The notes under the pieces were generated by a model. It did not search any database. It was not told the DNA's origin and saw nothing but the letters and a program-made list of their open reading frames with translations. A stretch of 64,000 nt of DNA from Asticcacaulis excentricus CB 48 (GTDB lineage: Bacteria > Pseudomonadota > Alphaproteobacteria > Caulobacterales > Caulobacteraceae). Location: contig NC_014816.1 in the NCBI RefSeq assembly GCF_000175215.2, positions 1,671,001-1,735,000 on the forward strand, read 5' to 3'. Below, piece by piece: positions 7,780 through 14,054 of the stretch. The position numbers were made by a program, and so were the translations under genes. How positions within the stretch are numbered: the first letter of the stretch is position 1; each line of letters opens with the position of its first letter.

Positions 7780-8617
7780 GCAACCGGCGCGGCGGATCAT
7801 CCACCGCACGCTCGACAGGTTACCCGCGCCGCTGGCGGAATTTATCCTGTTTGGCCTGAAGATGGCTTGGTCATGCCTGTTCGGCGCAGCCATGCTGGGG
7901 CTTCTGATCGTTACGCACCTGTTCTGGCCAGATAAGGCCCCGCTGTTGCGCTACGACTTCCTGTTCGTTGCGGCCGTCATCCTGCAAATCCTAATGCTGG
8001 TCCTGCGGCTTGAAACCTTCGAGGAGGCGCGGGTCATATTTCTCTATCACGTCGTCGGCACGGTGATGGAAATTTTCAAGACGCATATGGGCTCCTGGGC
8101 CTATCCGGGCGACGCCCTCATCCGTATTGAAGGTGTGCCGTTGTTTACCGGCTTTATGTATGCCTGCGTCGGCTCCTTCATCGCCCGCACTAGTCGGGTC
8201 ATGGACCTGAGATACACCCACTATCCGCCTGTGTGGGCCACCTTTGGACTGGGGGCGTTGATCTATATCAACTTTTTCACTCATCATTACATCTGGGATT
8301 TTCGCTATCTGCTGTTCGCCGCCATCGGCGGACTGTGGTGGCGAAGCTGGATCGTCTTCCGCGTTGACCAAAAGGATCGCCGGATGCCCTTCATCCTCGC
8401 CAACGCGCTGACGGCCTTCTTCCTGTGGGTGGCCGAAAACATCGGTACGGCCACACGCACCTGGGCCTATCCGGATCAGGACGTCTGGCACATGGTCAGC
8501 CTGCACAAGATGGGCGCGTGGGCGTTACTGCTCGTCCTCAGCTTCGTCATGGTCAGCCTCGTCATCCCACCCCTCCCCCCACAGGAAGTTGAAGACCGTA
8601 AATCCGCAGAACCGTGA
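7778..8617 (+). CDS. DUF817 family membrane protein
   Basis: The product (279 residues from a TTG) has about eight hydrophobic helices and the DUF817 signatures: FGLKMAWSCLFG near the N-terminus, a central HMGSWAYPG-type stretch, and FFTHHYIWDFRYLL. A second SWAYP-like copy (TRTWAYPDQDVWHMVSLHKMGAW) lies at about residue 230. It is an inner-membrane protein of unknown function. The start is uncertain: TTG 7778 lies inside the preceding terminator, and the first ATG (7862) would cut into the conserved N-terminus. A non-ATG start between them is possible. A weak ribosome site suggests low expression. Confidence 0.85.
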   Translation: MQPARRIIHRTLDRLPAPLAEFILFGLKMAWSCLFGAAMLGLLIVTHLFWPDKAPLLRYDFLFVAAVILQILMLVLRLETFEEARVIFLYHVVGTVMEIFKTHMGSWAYPGDALIRIEGVPLFTGFMYACVGSFIARTSRVMDLRYTHYPPVWATFGLGALIYINFFTHHYIWDFRYLLFAAIGGLWWRSWIVFRVDQKDRRMPFILANALTAFFLWVAENIGTATRTWAYPDQDVWHMVSLHKMGAWALLLVLSFVMVSLVIPPLPPQEVEDRKSAEP

Positions 8618-8755
8618 TAGGTTGACATCTGCCGCACGTCAGTCTGACTCAACGCTTAGGCCTCTAAAACTGTCTTTACTAAACATCGGCAAGGCCGTAA
8701 GGCCAAAGCATAATAAGAATAAAGTGGCGTAAATCGTTGCAATTGTGAGGATTTT

Positions 8756-8770
8756 TCTGATGTAATCAGA
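8756..8770. promoter_or_regulatory. 15-bp palindrome before the pnt operon
   Basis: TCTGAT-GTA-ATCAGA is a perfect palindrome 20 bp upstream of the pntAA start, between the likely promoter and the ribosome site. It is a candidate operator for the transhydrogenase operon; no cognate regulator is known to me. Confidence 0.35.
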
Positions 8771-8789
8771 CAAATCCGGGGAGAGACAC

Positions 8790-9917
8790 TTGGTTCTTGT
8801 CATCGGAATACCAAAGGAAACCCTGACGGGCGAAACGCGGGTCGCCGCGACCCCAGACACGGTCAAGAAATGGGTCGCCAGCGGTCAGCGCGTTGTGGTG
8901 GAAACGGGCGCGGGCGTCAGCGCGGCCTTTACCGACGAGGCGTTCACCGCCGCGGGCGCAGAGATCGCGGATACCAAAGTCGTGTGGTCGTCGGCAGACA
9001 TCCTGCTCAAGGTGCGAGGCCCATCTACGACCGAGGCGAAAACGCTGAAAAAAGGCACGACGGTCGTCGCCCTCCTAGACGCCTACCGTGAGAAAGACGC
9101 ACTCAAAGCGCTCGTGGAGGCCGGTGTGACCGCCTACGCCATGGAGTTCGTGCCACGCATAACCCGCGCGCAAGTGATGGACGCCCTGTCGTCTCAAGCC
9201 AATCTGGCCGGTTATCGCGCCGTGATCGAAGGCGCACACCTTTACGGCAAGGCCTTTCCGATGATGATGACGGCGGCGGGCACGGTCGCCCCGGCCAAGG
9301 TGTTTGTGATGGGCGTCGGCGTGGCCGGGCTTCAGGCGATTGCTACAGCGCGGCGTTTGGGGGCGGTCGTCTCCGCCACCGATGTGCGCCCGGCGACCAA
9401 GGAACAGGTCGAATCACTAGGGGCCAAGTTCATCGCGGTCGAGGACGAAGAATTCAAAAACGCCCAGACCGCCGGTGGCTATGCCAAGGAAATGTCTGAC
9501 GACTATAAGGCTAAACAGGCCGAACTGATCAGCGGCCATATCGGCAAGCAGGACATCGTCATCACCACCGCCCTGATCCCCGGCCGCCCTGCACCTCGTC
9601 TGGTTACCGCGGCACAGGTCGCTTCGATGAAAGCCGGTTCGGTGCTGGTTGATATCGCGGCCCCGCAAGGCGGCAATGTCGAAGGCTGCGTGCCCGATAG
9701 CGTTGTGGAAACGAATGGCGTCAGAATCTACGGCCCGACCAATATCACGGCGGCCATCGCCAATGACGCCTCAGCCCTTTATGCCAAAAATCTTCAGGCC
9801 TTCCTGGGGCTGCTGATCAAGGACGGCGCGCTGAGCCCGGATTTCGAGGATGAGATTCTCAAGGCCGCACTCGTCACGCAAAACGGTGCCGTGGTGCACC
9901 CCAACTTACAAAATTAA
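8790..9917 (+). CDS. pntAA: NAD(P) transhydrogenase subunit alpha, part 1 (dI domain)
   Basis: A 375-residue soluble NAD(H)-binding subunit of the proton-translocating transhydrogenase. It begins MVLVIGIPKETLTGETRVAATPDTV, as in the alanine dehydrogenase/PntA family. A Rossmann fold follows at about 165-200 (KVFVMGVGVAGLQAIATARRLGA), with the mobile loop region after residue 225. It works with pntAB and pntB in the inner membrane, coupling hydride transfer from NADH to NADP+ to proton entry. The start is a TTG at 8790 with a GGGGAGAG ribosome site. The split alpha gene is the usual alphaproteobacterial arrangement, and pntAB follows after 10 bases, indicating one operon. Confidence 0.95.
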   Translation: MVLVIGIPKETLTGETRVAATPDTVKKWVASGQRVVVETGAGVSAAFTDEAFTAAGAEIADTKVVWSSADILLKVRGPSTTEAKTLKKGTTVVALLDAYREKDALKALVEAGVTAYAMEFVPRITRAQVMDALSSQANLAGYRAVIEGAHLYGKAFPMMMTAAGTVAPAKVFVMGVGVAGLQAIATARRLGAVVSATDVRPATKEQVESLGAKFIAVEDEEFKNAQTAGGYAKEMSDDYKAKQAELISGHIGKQDIVITTALIPGRPAPRLVTAAQVASMKAGSVLVDIAAPQGGNVEGCVPDSVVETNGVRIYGPTNITAAIANDASALYAKNLQAFLGLLIKDGALSPDFEDEILKAALVTQNGAVVHPNLQN

Positions 9918-9927
9918 GGGGGAAACC

Positions 9928-10263
9928 GTGGAACATATCAATCCCACCGTCTTCCATTTCGCCATCTTCGTGCTGGCGGTCTTTGTCGGCTATTACGTTG
10001 TTTGGTCGGTGACACCGGCCCTGCATACGCCGCTGATGGCCGTCACCAACGCCATCTCCTCGGTCATTATTGTCGGCGCGCTAATCGCGGCGGCGGCCTC
10101 CGGTTTCGGCGCAGGCACCTGGTTTGCCAAGGGCTCCGGCGCGATCGCCAGCGCGCTGGCGGCTGTCAATATCTTCGGCGGTTTCATGGTCACGCGCCGG
10201 ATGCTGGCCATGTACAAGAAAAAAGAGCGTCCCGCTCAGGCTAAGAAAGAAGGGGCGCACTGA
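9928..10263 (+). CDS. pntAB: NAD(P) transhydrogenase subunit alpha, part 2 (membrane)
   Basis: A 111-residue hydrophobic protein with about three to four transmembrane helices. It corresponds to the membrane segment that E. coli carries fused to PntA; the FGGFMVTRRMLAMYKKKE C-terminus is typical. The start is a GTG at 9928 with GGGGGAAA just upstream; an open reading frame reaching back into pntAA has no family support. Its stop codon overlaps the pntB start by one base (TGATG), so translation of the two is probably coupled. Confidence 0.94.
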   Translation: MEHINPTVFHFAIFVLAVFVGYYVVWSVTPALHTPLMAVTNAISSVIIVGALIAAAASGFGAGTWFAKGSGAIASALAAVNIFGGFMVTRRMLAMYKKKERPAQAKKEGAH

Positions 10264-11681
10264 TGTCTTTCGCTGATTTTTCTGCCACCGCCTATCTGGT
10301 TTCCGGCGTGCTGTTTATTCTGGCCCTGCGCGGCCTGTCGTCACCCGAAACCTCACGTCAGGGCAATCTTTACGGCATGATCGGCATGGCCGTAGCCGTC
10401 GGCGTGACGCTTCTTGGTCTTTTTATCGGTGGTGAGATAGACCCCGTAACCATCGCTCTGATTCTGGGCGGTGTGGCGGTCGGCGGCTTTGCCGGGGCGA
10501 CCATTGCCAAAAAGGTCTCGATGACCTCCATGCCACAGCTTGTGGCCGCCTTCCACTCGCTAGTCGGTCTGGCCGCCTGTCTGGTCGCCGTGGGGGCCCT
10601 TTATGCGCCCGACGCCTTCCACATCGACTCCGGCCTCGGCATAAAGACGCAGTCGATCATCGAACTGAGCTTAGGTGTCGCCATTGGCGCCATCACCTTT
10701 ACCGGCTCGGTCATTGCCTTTGCCAAGCTGAACGGCAACATGTCCGGTGCCCCGATCATCCTGCCGGCCCGTCACGCCCTCAATATCGGCTTAGGGCTGG
10801 CTGTCTTTGGCCTGATCGGCGTGCTAATCGCCACGGCGGGGCAGGCGCAATGGGCCTTCTGGCTGATCTTTGCCCTGTCACTGGTGCTGGGTGTGACACT
10901 GATCATCCCCATCGGCGGGGCCGACATGCCGGTCGTCGTCTCCATGCTCAACTCCTATTCAGGCTGGGCTGCGGCGGCGCTAGGCTTCACGCTGGAAAAC
11001 ATCGCCCTGATCATCACTGGTGCTTTGGTCGGCTCCTCCGGCGCCATCCTCAGCTACATCATGTGTAAGGGCATGAACCGCTCCTTCGTCTCGGTCATTC
11101 TGGGCGGGTTCGGTGCCGATACCTCAACGGCGGCTGCCGCTGGCAAGTTCGAAACGCGCCCGGTCAAGCAGGGCTCCGCCGATGACGCCGCCTTCATTAT
11201 GAAGAACGCCTCCAAGGTCATCATCGTGCCAGGCTACGGCATGGCGGTGGCTCAGGCTCAGCACGCTCTGCGCGAAATGGCCGACAAGCTGAAAGAGGAA
11301 GGCGTTGAGGTCAAATACGCCATCCACCCTGTGGCGGGCCGGATGCCGGGCCATATGAACGTACTGCTGGCCGAAGCCAATGTCCCCTATGATGAGGTCT
11401 TCGAACTGGAAGACATCAACAGCGAATTTGCCACGGCGGATGTCGCCTTTGTCATCGGGGCCAATGACGTCACCAACCCGGCGGCCAAGACCGACCCGAC
11501 ATCGGCTATCTTCGGTATGCCTATCCTCGACGTCGAAAAGGCCCAAACCGTGCTGTTCGTCAAACGCGGAATGTCTTCAGGCTATGCCGGGGTCGAAAAC
11601 GAACTCTTCTTCCGTGACAATACGATGATGCTCTTTGCGGACGCGAAGAAGATGGTCGAAGGGATCGTCAAGGCCCTCTGA
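10263..11681 (+). CDS. pntB: NAD(P) transhydrogenase subunit beta
   Basis: A 472-residue subunit. The N-terminal two thirds carry about nine transmembrane helices that form the proton channel with pntAB. The C-terminal domain (from about residue 290) binds NADP(H), with VPGYGMAVAQAQH and MPGHMNVLLAEANVPYD signatures. Length and order are as in other alphaproteobacteria. It is the last gene of the pnt operon and overlaps pntAB by one base. Its terminator, about 20 bases after the stop, has been split by an IS (11723-13159), which may change how transcription ends here. Confidence 0.96.
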   Translation: MSFADFSATAYLVSGVLFILALRGLSSPETSRQGNLYGMIGMAVAVGVTLLGLFIGGEIDPVTIALILGGVAVGGFAGATIAKKVSMTSMPQLVAAFHSLVGLAACLVAVGALYAPDAFHIDSGLGIKTQSIIELSLGVAIGAITFTGSVIAFAKLNGNMSGAPIILPARHALNIGLGLAVFGLIGVLIATAGQAQWAFWLIFALSLVLGVTLIIPIGGADMPVVVSMLNSYSGWAAAALGFTLENIALIITGALVGSSGAILSYIMCKGMNRSFVSVILGGFGADTSTAAAAGKFETRPVKQGSADDAAFIMKNASKVIIVPGYGMAVAQAQHALREMADKLKEEGVEVKYAIHPVAGRMPGHMNVLLAEANVPYDEVFELEDINSEFATADVAFVIGANDVTNPAAKTDPTSAIFGMPILDVEKAQTVLFVKRGMSSGYAGVENELFFRDNTMMLFADAKKMVEGIVKAL

Positions 11682-11701
11682 GACCCGTCATTGCAACCAC
11701 A

Positions 11702-11717
11702 AAAAAACCTCTCGATC
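11702..11717 (+). terminator. Left arm of the pntB terminator, separated by an IS
   Basis: The 16-base arm at 11702-11717 (AAAAAACCTCTCGATC) complements GATCGGGAGGTTTTTT at 13161-13176 in 15 of 16 positions, with the odd pair a G-T wobble. Removing the IS and one TGA copy restores a hairpin with a 3-base loop and T/A tails on both sides: a bidirectional terminator for the convergent pntB and 13175-13684 genes. The arms are now about 1.44 kb apart. Confidence 0.8.
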
Positions 11718-11719
11718 CA

Positions 11720-11722
11720 TGA
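11720..11722. repeat. Target-site duplication, left copy (TGA)
   Basis: TGA at 11720-11722 is repeated at 13160-13162, flanking the IS. A 3-bp duplication is usual for IS3-family elements. Because the IS tips also read TGA and TCA, the exact boundary could shift by a base or two. Confidence 0.65.
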
Positions 11723-11760
11723 TGAACTGACCCCATAAAGTTGGACGGTTTATGGTCTGG

Positions 11761-12597
11761 CTAGGCGGTTAAGGGCTGAGTTCTGTATTGCACAGGGCTC
11801 AGCCCATTTAATTTTAGCTTGATACGGTCATTATTGTAATAGTGGATGTAGGTTTCGATGCCTTCTTGAAGGGCTTCGAAGCTGTCAAACTTTTCGAGAT
11901 AGAAGAACTCAGATTTCAGGACGGCGAAGAAGCTTTCAATGGGGGCGTTGTCTAGACAGTTCCCTTTTCGTGACATGCTCTGGAGGACGTGGCTTTCCTC
12001 GAGTTTTCGTTGATATTCTGGCATCTGATAGTGCCAGCCCTGGTCGGAATGGATTGTGGGTTTCTCGTCCTTTCCCAGTTTGTTCAAGGCCTTCTCGAGC
12101 ATGTTTCCGACGAGCTTAAAAACAGGATGCCTGGCAGTTTCAAAGGCGATGATTTCTCGATTGTATAGATCCATGACGGGTGAAAGATAGAGTTTTTCAC
12201 CAGCTACTTTGAACTCGGTCACATCCGTCACCCATTTTTGGTTGATGCCTGGCGCATCGAACTGGCGCTGAAGAAGATCGGGCACCGTTCGTCCGACAGC
12301 CCCTTTGTAGGACTTGTATTTCTTGGATCTTACCAACGACTTCAGGCCCATTTGCCTCATCAAACGTTGAACCGTCTTGTGGTTGACGATCGTGCCCAGA
12401 AGCTTGAGCGCAGCGGTAATCCGACGATAGCCATACCGGCCTTTGTGGCGGTCGTAGACCGTCTGGATGCTCACTCTTGTCTTTTCGTGTTTATCGCCGG
12501 CAAGAAGCGCTTTCTGCTGATAATAGAAGGTACTACGAGCCAACCCTGCTAGTTTCAGTAGGCCTGCAATCGGGTATTGGCGCCTTAGCTCAAGCAC
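11761..12597 (-). CDS. IS3-family transposase OrfB (DDE integrase domain)
   Basis: The 278-residue product has an HTH_21-type N-terminal part and a retroviral-integrase-like DDE core. The catalytic residues are visible in order: Asp in WVTDVTEF, Asp in IHSDQGWHY, and Glu in DNAPIESFFAVLKSE. It begins with a GTG that shares one base with the orfA stop codon. In IS3 elements the active transposase is an OrfAB fusion made by -1 frameshifting. Here AAAAAG (12606-12611) and A7 (12645-12651) upstream on the minus strand are candidate slip sites, and the -1 frame is open from both into orfB. It appears full length. Confidence 0.93.
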   Translation of the reverse strand: MLELRRQYPIAGLLKLAGLARSTFYYQQKALLAGDKHEKTRVSIQTVYDRHKGRYGYRRITAALKLLGTIVNHKTVQRLMRQMGLKSLVRSKKYKSYKGAVGRTVPDLLQRQFDAPGINQKWVTDVTEFKVAGEKLYLSPVMDLYNREIIAFETARHPVFKLVGNMLEKALNKLGKDEKPTIHSDQGWHYQMPEYQRKLEESHVLQSMSRKGNCLDNAPIESFFAVLKSEFFYLEKFDSFEALQEGIETYIHYYNNDRIKLKLNGLSPVQYRTQPLTA

Positions 12598-13115
12598 TAT
12601 TTGCGCTTTTTCGGCGTTCGCTTTGCTTGAACTAAGGCATCCAGTTTTTTTAGGTACGCATTCTCCATGCGTAGATAATTCAGCTCGGAAAGCAACTCTT
12701 CACGTGTGCGCTTATCATCACCTGAAGATGGCTCGGGCTCGGTGCGTCCTTGACCTGACATGGATTTGGGCCTTCCCTTGCGGCGTGGGTTCAGAGCATC
12801 GATGCCGCCAGCACGGTAACGCCTTTCCCATTCTCGAAGGCAAGCCGGATTGCGGATGTTGAAGAAGGCGGCTGTCTCCCGGCAAGCCAGCTTATTCTCC
12901 CACATGTGCTTCAGCACGGAAAGCTTGAAAGCACCGCTGTAATGACTGAACTTTTTGATGATGCCCGCCCTGCCATGAAGCCGATAAAGAGCTACCCAAC
13001 TGCGCACCGTCGTGCAGTCGATGCCCAAGGGCCGACAGATCGTTTCTAAACTCGACGAACCAGCGAGATACTCGTTGATAACCGACAGCTTAAAAGCCTC
13101 GGAATATTTAGACAT
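12597..13115 (-). CDS. IS3-family transposase OrfA (helix-turn-helix)
   Basis: A 172-residue DNA-binding protein with two helix-turn-helix segments (about 1-50 and 55-105), beginning MSKYSEAFKLSVINEYL. A basic linker follows, then a C-terminal leucine zipper (ELLSELNYLRMENAYLKKL) for multimerisation, as in IS150 OrfA. I prefer the ATG at 13115; a TTG at 13127 lies in the terminal hairpin. A perfect 13-bp hairpin (13122-13150) covers the immediate upstream region. Confidence 0.92.
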   Translation of the reverse strand: MSKYSEAFKLSVINEYLAGSSSLETICRPLGIDCTTVRSWVALYRLHGRAGIIKKFSHYSGAFKLSVLKHMWENKLACRETAAFFNIRNPACLREWERRYRAGGIDALNPRRKGRPKSMSGQGRTEPEPSSGDDKRTREELLSELNYLRMENAYLKKLDALVQAKRTPKKRK

Positions 13116-13121
13116 GGAAAA

Positions 13122-13150
13122 CCCCAAAAGTTGGTGTCCAACTTTTGGGG
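13122..13150. repeat. Perfect hairpin at the right end of the IS
   Basis: CCCCAAAAGTTGG (13122-13134) and CCAACTTTTGGGG (13138-13150) form a perfect 13-bp stem with a 3-base loop. It overlaps the inner half of the right inverted repeat and lies 7 bases before the orfA ATG. It could hide the orfA start in read-through transcripts, or aid end recognition. Confidence 0.7.
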
Positions 13151-13159
13151 TTCAGTTCA

Positions 13160-13162
13160 TGA
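13160..13162. repeat. Target-site duplication, right copy (TGA)
   Basis: Matches TGA at 11720-11722 on the other side of the IS. Confidence 0.65.
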
Positions 13163-13176
13163 TCGGGAGGTTTTTT
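13161..13176 (-). terminator. Right arm of the IS-split terminator
   Basis: GATCGGGAGGTTTTTT, partner of 11702-11717. For the leftward gene ending at 13175 this arm alone cannot form the hairpin, so its transcripts would now read into the IS, towards the IS hairpin at 13122-13150. Confidence 0.75.
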
Positions 13177-13684
13177 AATCGGCCGATTGCGGACGAAAGC
13201 CATGTCGACGGGCCTTACGCAGGAAGCGCCGCCGCACCGGCCCTAGAACGCGATCCTTAGTCCGGGATATTACCAGTTTTTCGGTCCTCAGCATCTGATG
13301 CCAGATGATCGACAGGAACTTTGCACGTGGACGCAATAGACGGCGAACAGGCGTCAGCCACTTCGGGTGACGCCGCCATGTGCGGATAAACTGCCGCTTG
13401 GCCCAATAAGAGTTACGCAGGACGATAATCAGGCCCGCAATAGATACCGGCATACCCAATGGCCCCGGCAAGGGCGCAATGATAATCCCTAAGACAACAA
13501 TGAAAAACCCGAGCGCGACCAGTGCCCCGCGCCACAGACGGCTGGCGCCATTGCGAACGTGGCCTTTGCGACGGGTTTTGGGCTTGCGGACTTGCGGCGA
13601 GGCGCTTACGAGCGCGCGCGACTTCGACGCCTTCCCAGAGGAAAGTTTGAAAAGTCCCGCCAATAAGCCCTTCGGCCCGTTCAT
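13175..13684 (-). CDS. Small membrane protein, PGPGW-like
   Basis: A 169-residue protein. A very basic N-terminal 50 residues is followed by a hydrophobic double helix (about 52-88: LVALGFFIVVLGIIIAPLPG, then a second helix). A strongly basic Arg-rich C-terminus follows, with WAKRQFIRTWRRHPKW. The APLPGPLG motif between the helices resembles the PGPGW putative transmembrane family. The function is unknown. The ATG at 13684 has GGAG 8 bases upstream. The stop codon lies inside the right arm of the old terminator. Confidence 0.75.
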   Translation of the reverse strand: MNGPKGLLAGLFKLSSGKASKSRALVSASPQVRKPKTRRKGHVRNGASRLWRGALVALGFFIVVLGIIIAPLPGPLGMPVSIAGLIIVLRNSYWAKRQFIRTWRRHPKWLTPVRRLLRPRAKFLSIIWHQMLRTEKLVISRTKDRVLGPVRRRFLRKARRHGFRPQSAD

Positions 13685-13948
13685 CGTCTTGCTCCGTGGT
13701 CCTGTAGCGTCGTTCTAAACCGTTTCAGGCCCTATTCTGTCAGTAGCCCTTCAAAGCTACCATACCAAGGTTATGATATCGTAAGCTCACGCTAATAAAC
13801 CCGCCGTGATCGCGATATGGGAATCGTCGCAATGTTTATAAAGAGCCTCTAAGGTCTAAATTGCGGCCCTTTGGCCTTAATTCGTTTCACGTTGGGTAAA
13901 ATCCGCGACACGTGGCGTGATGAGCACAAAGCGTGTCTTTTTTATCGC
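13685..13948. other. Intergenic stretch with no recognised gene
   Basis: The 370-bp gap before gcvP (13685-14054) holds the promoter region of the leftward membrane-protein gene and, at 13949-13976, the gcvP terminator. I see no open frame with coding character, repeat or RNA gene in 13685-13948. Confidence 0.5.
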
Positions 13949-13976
13949 AAAAAAAAGGACGGCCCCGCAGGACCGC
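13949..13976 (-). terminator. Likely terminator of the gcv operon
   Basis: On the minus strand, CGGTCC-TGCG-GGGCCG (6-bp stem with one G-T pair) is followed by TCC and a T8 run. It is about 80 bases beyond the gcvP stop. Confidence 0.65.
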
Positions 13977-14054
13977 CTCTTATTGAATGAATTCACCTTT
14001 GCCAGGTTAGGCGTATTTCTCCGCCGCCTCGCGGGTTATCCGCTCACATTCGCT

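Larger units (their letters stand above)
11723..13159 (-). mobile_element. IS3-family insertion sequence (IS150-like), 1437 bp
   Basis: The element is bounded by 24-bp terminal inverted repeats (11723-11746 and 13136-13159) that match at 21 of 24 positions; both tips read TGAACTGA inward. It carries two minus-strand genes in the IS3 order, orfA then orfB, with orfB in the -1 frame. Both genes are intact and key residues are present, so the copy may be active. It lies in the loop of the terminator between pntB and the next gene, so it disrupts no coding sequence. OrfA and OrfB wording best fits the IS150 subgroup. Confidence 0.93.

Noticed and set aside
8639..8866. Short minus-strand frame before pntAA with a hydrophobic stretch
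   Set aside because: It covers the pnt promoter and the pntAA start, and has no ribosome site; chance frame.
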